Shown here: piece by piece, positions 17,901 through 24,531 of the stretch
Numbering within the stretch: the first letter of the stretch is position 1
Layout: every line of letters starts with the position of its first letter
NCBI GenBank assembly: GCA_029974595.1
Contig: JARKRC010000048.1
Location: 1 to 59,072 of the forward strand
DNA length: 59,072 nucleotides
Direction of reading: 5' to 3'
Source: Ereboglobus sp.
GTDB lineage: Bacteria; Verrucomicrobiota; Verrucomicrobiia; Opitutales; Opitutaceae
Position numbers and translations under genes: made by a program
The notes under the pieces: generated by a model
What the model was told of the DNA's origin: nothing
Seen by the model: the letters and a program-made list of their open reading frames with translations, nothing else
Database searches by the model: none

Positions 17901-20900
17901 ACGAAAGTGGCCGTCTTCACCGTGCCCGTGCTGGCGATGCTGAGAAGGCCGGTGCTGCCCGCCGCGTTGCCGAGGTTGAGGTTTGCCGCGATGTTCCAGA
18001 AGCCCGCCACGTCGGCGATGCCCGTCGAGCTCGCCTGCCACCCGAGCGCCGTGGTGTCGGAGTTGACGACGCCGCCCTGTGCGATGTTGAGGCTGCCCGC
18101 GCCGTTCATGCCGACCGCGAGATTGCCGGTGATGTTGAGCAGGCCCGCGACATTGGCGGTGCCGCTGGATCCGGCGGCGTTGGCGATGTAGCCGATGCCC
18201 GTGACTTGGACCGTGCCGGTCGGGGCGATGGCGAGCACGCTGCCGGTAGCATTGGCGTTCTGGCCGAGGTAGAGGTTGCCGCCGGCCTTCGCGAGGCCCT
18301 CGACGGCGAGCGTGCCGGAGGCTCCCGCGTCGTAGCCAATCGATATGCCGCCGGTGACATTGAGGGTGCCGGTCGAGCCGATGGTCGCGACGCCCCGGCT
18401 GCCGTCATAGACGCCGATGTAGATGTTGCCGTTGGTGCCGAGGTAGCCGTTGACGCGCGCGGTGCCCGAACCGTAGGAGCCGACGTGGATGTGGCTGCTC
18501 GCGGTCGCTGTGCCGCCGTTTTCAATGATGAGGGTGCCCGATGTCGCCACCTCGCCAGCGGCTCCGCCGCCGATGCGCAGGTAGCTCGCGGTCTGGTTGT
18601 AAACGCCGCCGGTCTTGACTTGGAGGAGGCCGGAGCCCGCGCCCGCGTTGCCGACAATGGTCTCCGCGCCTTGATTGACACGACCACCGCTTTCGACGGC
18701 AAGGACGCCGGAGCCGTCCTTGCCGATGAAGAGCGTTCCGGTGCTGGCCAAGGTGCCCGCGACGGTGAGCGCGGCGGCATCGCCGGAGGTGGCGCTGACC
18801 TGGACGCCGGCCGCGGAAAGGACGCCCGCGGGAGCGATTGTCAGCGCGCCCTTGTCGATGACGGCCGCGCCGGTGAAGCTGGCGGGGCCGCCGAGGGTGA
18901 GCGAGCCGGGGCCGGCCTTGTGCATCTCCACGGCCGTGAGCGCGACGTTGATCGTGGCGCTCGCGGAGGGCGTGGTGACGTTGATGTTCGCCGTGCCGCC
19001 GCTGGTGAGCGTGCCCGTGCCGTTGAGGATGTAGCCGGCGGTGTCGAATTGCAGCCCGGAGATGCTCTGCAGGCCCGAAACGTTCACCGTGCCCGAGCCG
19101 GCGTTGAAGACGCCGACCGCGCCGGAGTTCCACGCGACGGGCGAGCCGGAGCGCACCCATGTCGTGCTTGCGGCATCCCAGACGCCGTCGCCGGTCTGCC
19201 AGTAGAGGAAGTCAACATCGGCCGAACCGATCGCCAGGGTGATGGAGCCGGGCGCGAGCGAGGCGGTGAGCGTGCTGGAGAGCGTGAAGTCCATGCCGGC
19301 GACCGTCCACAAGCCGAGGTTGGCCGCGCCGGTGATGTCGGTGTAATTGGCGAGGGTGTAAACGCCCGGGATGTCGGGAATCGAGATGCCGCCGCGGTCG
19401 ATCAGGAAGGAACCGCCACCCGCGAGGATGAGCGTGCCCGAGACGTCGAGCACGTGCGCACCCCCCAGCGAATACTGCCAGACCGCGCCGTCGGAGAGCG
19501 TGACATTGCCGGAGGCCGCGAGCGCGGCCGAGCGCAGGTCAAGCGTGCTTCCCGCGGCGAGGGAGAGGTTGTTGACGGTGCCCGTCGCCATCGGGCGGAT
19601 GATCGCCCCGCCGCCAACAGTGATCAGCCCGCCGAGGCGCACGCCGTCGGTCGAGCCGGGCTTGGGGCCGAGGATGAGCGAGCCTCCTTGCACGGCGAGC
19701 GTGCCGGCAAACGCCGCGCTGTCGTTGGCGAGCACGAGACTGCCCGTGCCGAGCTTGGCGAGCGCCGCCCCGGAGCTTCCGGCAAAGGCGTTGGTCGCGG
19801 TCACTGAGAACGCCTGCGTGTCGAAGCTGAGCGCGCTCCCGCCGAGGTCGAGCGTGGGGATATTGGAGAAGAAGTCGGTGCCGCTCGCCGCCGCGCGGAT
19901 GGTGCCACCGTTAAAGACCAGCGTCGCGCCGCCCGCGCCCGCCGCGATCTGGCGGGTTTCCAGCACGCCGCCGTCCAGGACCAGCGTGCCGTTGGCGGTG
20001 GCTGCGGAGCCGATGACGGTGCTGTTGGCGATGATCGTGCCACCGGAAACGAGGTCGAGGACGCCGGTGCCAGACTGTCCGACGTTGAGGGAGTTGGCGA
20101 GGAGATAGCCGCCGATCATCGCGGTGCCGGAGCTGCCGGCGTCGAAGCCGACGTAGGTGGTGCCACCGGCGATTATCGAGCCGCTCGATTCGAGATAGAG
20201 CGCGCCGGAGCCGGTAAGTCCCACCGACAGGTTCGTGCCCACGTCGAGAAGTCCGCGCACCGTGAGCGTGCCGGAGGAGCCGGCTGCCGCGCCGACGCGG
20301 AAATAGCTGGCGTTTTTGACCGTGCCGGTCTGTCCGATGATGACGACATTGTTGAGACTGTCGGCGATGTAGCCCATCTGGATATACGTCCCCGCCGTCC
20401 AGGAACCGTCGATGACGGCGGTGCCCGAGCCTCCGGTGTTGCGTCCGAGCATGGCGTTGGCCGTGTTGGTCAGGGACGCGCCCTCGGCGATATACAAATA
20501 ACCGGTGCCGTAATTGCCGACGTAGAAGGTGTCCGCGCTGACGGTGCCGCCAGTGAGGATGCGCAGCGCGGCCTCGGTGCCCAAGGCGGCGCCGATGGAA
20601 AGCGTGCTGGTGCCTAGGGTGCCGGCGACGACGAGCGTCCCGCTGGAGCCCGCCTGGTTGGCGATGTAGCTGCCGCCGCCAACACGGACGGCTCCCGTGG
20701 AGGCGATGTCGAGCACGCCCGCGCCACCCTGTCCGACCGCAAGATTTGTGGTGATGTCGAGCAACCCGGCAACAAACGCCGTGCCGCTGGAACCCGCCAG
20801 ATTGCCGACATAGGCGGTGTTCGCTACCTTTACCGTGCCCGTGGACGCGACATCGAGCACGCCGATGCCGCTCTGCCCGACCCCAAGATTTGTGGTGACG

Positions 20901-23900
20901 TCAAGCAACCCGGCAACAAACGCCGTGCCGGTGGCACCCGCCAGGTTGCCGATATAGCCGCTGTTTCCGACCTTTACCGTGCCCGTGGAGGCAATGTCGA
21001 GCACGCCCTGGCCGCCTGCGTCAACGCCGATGTAGGCGGTCCCGCTGGTGCCGAGGTAACCCGCGACGCGAGCCGTGCCCGAGCCATGCGAGCCGATCTG
21101 AATCTCGCGCGTCGAGGTGGCCGTGCCGCCGCTTTCGACGATCAACGCGCCGGAACCGGTGCTGCCCACAAAGAGCGTGCCCGTGTTGTTCAGCACGCCC
21201 GCGACGGCGAGCGTGGCCGGAGTGGAGACGGTGGAGCTGACTTGAATCTCGGATGCCGAGAGCACGCCCGCCGGGGCGACTGCCAGGGAGCCGCTGTCAA
21301 CGGCGACGAGGCCGCCGATCGTCGCGACGCCGCCAAGCGTCACCGCGCCGGGACCTGCCTTGCGGAGCGCGTCGGCGGCAAGCGCGGTGTTGATCGTCGC
21401 GGCGACGCCCGCGGTGGTGACATTGATGTTCGCCGTGCCTCCCGCCGCGAGCGTGCCCGTGCCGCCGAGGACGTAGCCGTCGCTGTCGAATTGCAGGCCC
21501 GAGAAAGTTTGCACGCCGCTGACATCCACCGCGCCCGCGCCCGCGTTGAAAATGCCCAGCGCGCCGGAGTTCCACAGCGCCGCCGTGCCGGAGCGAATCC
21601 ACGACGCGGTCGCCGCGTCCCACGTGCCGGCACCGCCCTGCCAGTAGAGGAAATCAAGGCCCGCGTAGCCGATTTCGAGGATGAGCGAGCCGGGCGTCGA
21701 GGTGGTGTTGAAGGTGGACTGCGTAGCAAAGTCCACGCCCGTGACGAACCACGAGGCGAGGTTTCCCGTCCCGGTGATCGTCGCATAGGTGGCCAGCGTG
21801 TAGGCCCCGGGGATGTCGCCGTATTCCAATATCCCGCGGTCGAGGAGCAGCGTGCCGCCGCCGCCGAAGGCGAGCGCGCCGGTGGCGCCAAGCTCGTTCT
21901 TTCCGGTGAGCGAGTAGAACCATGTCGCCCCGTCCGCGAAGGTCACGTTGGCGGCTGCGAGCGGGCCGTTGCGCAGGTCGAGCGTCGCGCCGTTGAGGAT
22001 GTTGAGCTGTCCGCCGATCTTGGCGGCCGCATTGCCGACGAGCGAGCCGGCGCGAATGTTCGTCGTGCCCGCGTAGGCGGAGCTGTCGGCGGTGAGCGTC
22101 AGCGCGCCCGCGCCGAGTTTGTTGAGGACCGCGCCGGAGCTACCCGCGAAGGCGTTGGTCGCCGTGACCGCGAAGGCCTGCGTGTCGAGGTTGAGCGCGC
22201 CCGCGCCAAGGTTGAGCACCGCCATGTTGAGGAAGTCGGCCGTGGCCGCCGACGCGCGCAGCGTGCCGCCGTTGAAGACGAAGGCCGCCGCGCCCTCACC
22301 CCGCGCGAGCTGGCGCGTTTCGAGAACGCCGCCGTTGAGCGCGAGCGTGCCGGTCCCCGCTGTCGTGCCCCCGATGATGGTCGTGCCGCCCACGATCACC
22401 GAGCCGCCGGACTGGACATCGAGGACACCCGTGCCCGAGTTGCCGATCGTGAGGTTCGTGCCGACCTGCCAGAGTCCGGCGATCGTGGCCGCGCCCTTTG
22501 AGTTGGCCGAGTTTCCTATGCCAGCCGAGCCCTCGACGAGCATCGAGCCGCCGGACAGGACGTTGAGGTAGCCGTTGCCGCCGTAGCCCACCATCATGCG
22601 GCCTTTGTTGACGAGGAACGTGCCGGCGAGATTGAGCGTGCCGGCGGTGTTGGCGTTATTGGCGATCATCAGCACCATGGTGTCCCCGCCGGTGCCGGTG
22701 CCGATGACCGTGCCGGTGCTCTCGACGTTCATCACTCCGCTGCCGGTGTGCGCGATGTAAATGTTGGCGTTGGTGGCGTTGTTGCGGGTGCCGGTGTCGA
22801 GGAGGCCTCTGACCGTGACCTGGCCGTAACCGCCCGCCGCGCGCCCGAGGACGAGGTAATCGTTATTGACCCCGTTGCGCAGAATCACGGTGCCGGATTC
22901 CGTGATGACGAGCGAGCCCGCACCCGTGTAGCCGACATTGAAGTCGCTGGCGTTGGCCTTGAGAAGCCCCGCGACGGTGCCCGAGGCGACCGAGCCCGCG
23001 ATGTTGCCCATGCGGACGGCGCCGTTGAGCTCCATCGTGCCCGTGGACTTGACGTTGAGGGACGTCGTGCCGGCATTCATGTAGAGATAGCCGGTGCTGA
23101 GGTAGCCACCGACCGAGATGCTGCCCGAACTCTCCGCTGCGCCGCCGACGACGACATTGCCCGCGATGATTGCCGTGCCGGTCTCGGTGACATTGAGGTA
23201 GCCTTTGCCCAGGTTCCCAAGGAGCACCGTGTTGCTGACAGTGAGAACCCCGGAAATGGTGGCGGTGCCGGAACCGGTGGCCTCGTAGCCGATGTAGGCG
23301 AGGCCCCTGACGGTGGTGGTGCCGCCGGACTCGACGAGAAGTGTGCCCTCGCCCGCGAAGCCCACGCTCAGATTGTCACCCATGTCGAGAAGTCCCCTGG
23401 TAATGATGGTGCCGGACGATCCCACGGCATTGGCGATGCGAACATGCGTGGCAGCCGCGACCGTGCCGGTCTGCCCGATGATGAGGGTGTTGTCGCGGCT
23501 GTCTGCAATGTAGCCCATGTAAATATAGGTGCCAGCCGTCCAAGAGCCGTCGATAACGGCCGTGCCCGAGCCGCCCGTGTAGCGGCCAAACATGGCGTTG
23601 GCAGTGTTGGTCAGGGCCGCACCCTCGGCGACATGGAGATAACCCGTGCCGTATTGGCCAACATAGAAGGTGGTGGCGTTGACGGTGCCGCCGGTGAGGA
23701 TGCTGAGCGTGCCCGTCGTGTTAACGGTGCCGCCGATGGAGATCGTAGCGGCGTTCATTACGCCGCCGGTGAGGACTCTGACCTCGCCCGAGCTGCCAGC
23801 CACGTTGCCGATGACAATCGAGTCGGTTAGGCGCCATGTGTTGGAAACCATGATGGCTGCGTTGTCGCCGGCAGCGAGGCCGAGGCCGGTCCTCCCGGAA

Positions 23901-24148
23901 GCGACGCTGCTGGTGATGAAGAGGGTGCCGCTGGCGAGGTTCATGGCGTCAGCGTTGGCGCGGGTGGTGAGGGTGGTCAGGGCGGCGTCGGAATACCAGT
24001 TGTTGAGGGTGATCGCCCCGGTGCCGCCGCCCCAATAGACATCGGCGGCGATGGCGCGGGGCGCAAGGATGGCGGCAAGGAACAGAAGGGCCGCGACAGG
24101 GCCCGCAAGGCTGAGACTGAGGCTTGGTTTTCCTGAGGTGGTGTTCAT
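14927..24148 (-). CDS. Giant autotransporter (type Va) with repeat-built passenger
   Basis: From ATG 24148 the protein has 3073 residues and starts with a signal peptide (MNTTSGKPSLSLSLAG, long hydrophobic core ending PRAIAA). An ATG at 24298 further up would add a non-signal-like leader. The passenger (about 30-2780) is a Gly/Ser/Thr-rich beta-helix made of ~48-residue units of the type GSSGTATVAGLL...NLAVG.SG.G.LDIA.TGTV, with PATR-like motifs such as LNKLGAGALTL, LAKLGTGSLVL and LTKEGAGTLVLS. Residues about 2790-3073 form the autotransporter beta-barrel (FALWARARAEQ ... WSVSLGYRHAF, final Phe). It should display the passenger on the cell surface. Large internal duplications are annotated separately. 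It heads the minus-strand run of phosphoester-processing genes. Confidence 0.93.
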   Translation of the reverse strand: MNTTSGKPSLSLSLAGPVAALLFLAAILAPRAIAADVYWGGGTGAITLNNWYSDAALTTLTTRANADAMNLASGTLFITSSVASGRTGLGLAAGDNAAIMVSNTWRLTDSIVIGNVAGSSGEVRVLTGGVMNAATISIGGTVNTTGTLSILTGGTVNATTFYVGQYGTGYLHVAEGAALTNTANAMFGRYTGGSGTAVIDGSWTAGTYIYMGYIADSRDNTLIIGQTGTVAAATHVRIANAVGSSGTIITRGLLDMGDNLSVGFAGEGTLLVESGGTTTVRGLAYIGYEATGSGTATISGVLTVSNTVLLGNLGKGYLNVTETGTAIIAGNVVVGGAAESSGSISVGGYLSTGYLYMNAGTTSLNVKSTGTMELNGAVRMGNIAGSVASGTVAGLLKANASDFNVGYTGAGSLVITESGTVILRNGVNNDYLVLGRAAGGYGQVTVRGLLDTGTRNNATNANIYIAHTGSGVMNVESTGTVIGTGTGGDTMVLMIANNANTAGTLNLAGTFLVNKGRMMVGYGGNGYLNVLSGGSMLVEGSAGIGNSANSKGAATIAGLWQVGTNLTIGNSGTGVLDVQSGGSVIVGGTTIIGGTTAGTGTLALNGGVLETRQLARGEGAAAFVFNGGTLRASAATADFLNMAVLNLGAGALNLDTQAFAVTATNAFAGSSGAVLNKLGAGALTLTADSSAYAGTTNIRAGSLVGNAAAKIGGQLNILNGATLDLRNGPLAAANVTFADGATWFYSLTGKNELGATGALAFGGGGTLLLDRGILEYGDIPGAYTLATYATITGTGNLASWFVTGVDFATQSTFNTTSTPGSLILEIGYAGLDFLYWQGGAGTWDAATASWIRSGTAALWNSGALGIFNAGAGAVDVSGVQTFSGLQFDSDGYVLGGTGTLAAGGTANINVTTAGVAATINTALAADALRKAGPGAVTLGGVATIGGLVAVDSGSLAVAPAGVLSASEIQVSSTVSTPATLAVAGVLNNTGTLFVGSTGSGALIVESGGTATSTREIQIGSHGSGTARVAGYLGTSGTAYIGVDAGGQGVLDIASTGTVKVGNSGYIGNLAGATGTAFVAGLLDVTTNLGVGQSGIGVLDVASTGTVKVANTAYVGNLAGSSGTAFVAGLLDITTNLAVGQGGAGVLDIASTGAVRVGGGSYIANQAGSSGTLVVAGTLGTSTLSIGAALGTEAALRILTGGTVSADTFYVGNYGTGYLYIAEGASLTNTANAMLGRNTGGSGTAVIDGSWTAGTYIQMGYIADSLNNVVIIGQTGTVKNASYFRVGAAAGSSGTLTVRGLLDVGTNLSVGLTGSGALYLESSGSIIAGGTTYVGFDAGSSGTAMIGGYLLANSLNVGQSGTGVLDLVSGGTIIANSTVIGSAATANGTLVLDGGVLETRQIAAGAGGATLVFNGGTIRAAASGTDFFSNIPTLDLGGSALSFDTQAFSVTATNAFAGSSGAALAKLGTGSLVLANDSAAFAGTLAVQGGSLILGPKPGSTDGVRLGGLITVGGGAIIRPMATGTVNNLSLAAGSTLDLRSAALAASGNVTLSDGAVWQYSLGGAHVLDVSGTLILAGGGSFLIDRGGISIPDIPGVYTLANYTDITGAANLGLWTVAGMDFTLSSTLTASLAPGSITLAIGSADVDFLYWQTGDGVWDAASTTWVRSGSPVAWNSGAVGVFNAGSGTVNVSGLQSISGLQFDTAGYILNGTGTLTSGGTANINVTTPSASATINVALTAVEMHKAGPGSLTLGGPASFTGAAVIDKGALTIAPAGVLSAAGVQVSATSGDAAALTVAGTLASTGTLFIGKDGSGVLAVESGGRVNQGAETIVGNAGAGSGLLQVKTGGVYNQTASYLRIGGGAAGEVATSGTLIIENGGTATASSHIHVGSYGSGTARVNGYLGTNGNIYIGVYDGSRGVATIGSTGTLNVTGGISIGYDAGASGTLAVEGLAKAGGNLYLGQNANATGSVLAIAPTGTVQVTGIGYIANAAGSSGTANVAGLLNITGNLAVGMNGAGSLNIAQGGVVNSDTTALGWQASSTGIADVAGFWNIAANLNLGNAAGSTGLLSIASTGTVKTATFVNLGNGANSSGTATVAGLLSATGSLAVGSTGAGTLDIAATGRVTAGAASYIGNAAGSNGRANVAGLLAVTGSFAVGYNGAGSLDIAPTGTVSNAGTSYIGSVAGGSGTATVAGFFGITGNLAVGQSGVGSLAITPTGTITVAGNTYVANQAGSSGTLTVAGFFDRAGNLTIANANASAGYVAIAATGTVMSGNVILGSGTGAQGFASVSGVWLVSGSANEVGSYGTGTLVIEQTGTMIIRGGGNNDFLLSARYAGSAGGIIVRGFLDTGTRNSASNANLYVGYQGTDTMTIEATGTVITSGTALDIRALSVGHSGSSLGTLNLAGYFAARNGSVIIANSGTGILNIASTGSMTVDGEYKQGVRGTLGIELDSARTTPYITAGSAVLSGSLNLTGAGLNYAPVAKSSELSDAGVLILTATSGAIHGGFTSITGMGGSAPDYLLPGGFIETDADTGYATYRAAYRLAWNAPSSAHGTFTLAEGQTFEVDTPLGDRLGEAAPGWDKKSLTKEGAGTLVLSAQNTFTGTLAINSGTIRLGGPATHTFGSLANNGALDFGSPATVPVTPPGILAAPPSGMTYRTVKVGSLSGNGALHMTVNPGTGESDRLIVLGNATGAHHINLTASPDATAPHGGPAPALATISGSNTATFTGGLDYAGTNYAIVPASGGNIILATNGEAGINDAIRGVPGAQSLMWFASQDNLARRLGELRGAGKAPSGEFALWARARAEQARLSSGTDMRAFKMELYGFELGADKTLPLTSARLVIGAYAGYGRATQDFRPREGTGTADGESIQTGLGLYAAWLHDNGWFANLTLAAVRYKNELNSADQSGNTTTGDHRDDALGASLELGKRIALDRAIGKGWFAEPVAQASIARLERGDYRTTGANILEVTGKDIAITRLRASVKAGRLWAISQGVMELSGRLGASHEESSGGEIQAGSRWRPNVDGTRAEAGLGLIWRPTTAGQLYFDYEFATGDCYQKPWSVSLGYRHAF
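16890..18190 (-). repeat. Tandem ~145-bp units in the autotransporter passenger
   Basis: In this part of the autotransporter gene the text recurs about every 135-150 bp (about 48 codons). Recurring DNA landmarks on the plus strand are GTGCCGCTGGAGCCGG-like stretches near 17440, 17580, 17727 and 17866. The encoded consensus is an IGN.AGSSGTA turn, a VAGLL strand, a NLAVG strand and an LDIA.TGTV strand. The regular unit suggests beta-helix coils, and near-identical DNA makes the array prone to copy-number change by recombination. Unit borders are approximate. Confidence 0.75.
18370..20530 (-). repeat. Autotransporter super-repeat, copy B
   Basis: This block encodes the same ordered series of segments as 21000-23670. 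Landmarks are TFYVG.YGTGYL with GSWTAGTYI.MGYIADS (20320-20530), TQAFSVTATNAFAGSSGA (about 19780-19830), LYWQTGDGVWDAASTTW (about 19150-19210), LQFDTAGYILNGTGTL and SGGTANINVTT (about 18970-19050), and YGSGTARVNGYLGTNG (about 18430-18490). Copies have diverged by substitutions and by loss or gain of ~48-residue units, since corresponding landmarks are 2.4 to 3.1 kb apart. Ends are approximate. Confidence 0.75.
21000..23670 (-). repeat. Autotransporter super-repeat, copy A
   Basis: First copy of the long duplication in the passenger. Landmarks are TFYVGQYGTGYL with GSWTAGTYIYMGYIADS (about 23500-23660), TQAFAVTATNAFAGSSGA (about 22140-22190), LYWQGGAGTWDAATASW (about 21590-21650), LQFDSDGYVLGGTGTL with GGTANINVTT, and HGSGTARVAGYLGTSG (about 21040-21100). 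It is about 500 bp longer than copy B because it holds extra coil units. Ends are approximate. Confidence 0.75.
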
Positions 24149-24531
24149 GCAATCGGTTTTTTTAGGGACGTGGAGGTGTGTCGGCTGGGCGAAATAATGA
24201 TGCAGGAGGCGGTGCATGGGATGTGTCGGGCTGGAGGGAGGCTGGTGACGGGAGAAAGGCGGGATGGATAAAGGCCCGCATGTTGGGAGCAGAAGCAAGC
24301 CATTGTCACCAGTAATAATTATTCAATTCGGGCTTCATGTTTCTCGGGATGAAAGGGCGCTGATATTCGAGGGAGAAATGCGGGCGGGAAACGCGCGTGC
24401 GTTTTGCCGATAAAACGAGGCATTTGCACTCGTGATATTTATTCACAATGCGGAAGGCGGAACGCTCTTGCCCTGTCCCTTTGCGCGCATTGTCTGAAAC
24501 ACGCCCGGCTTTTCCCGCGGCAGACGACTCC
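24149..24531. other. Divergent promoter region between autotransporter and rhamnosidase genes
   Basis: This 383-bp spacer separates two divergent start codons and must hold promoters for both, but I could not place convincing -35/-10 pairs. Two AT-rich islands stand out in GC-rich surroundings, at about 24310-24330 (contains AATAATTATTCA) and 24430-24450 (contains ATTTATTCACA). Both include TATTCA, and the first shares 11 of 12 bases with the palindrome at the start of the SorC-type regulator gene. The second contains a DnaA-box-like TTATTCACA at 24439-24447. They are candidate operators only. Confidence 0.45.

Noticed and set aside
24439-24447. CRP-type site around the TTATTCACA island
   Set aside because: The half-sites TGTGA and TCAC are separated by 7 instead of 6 bases and one outer base is wrong.
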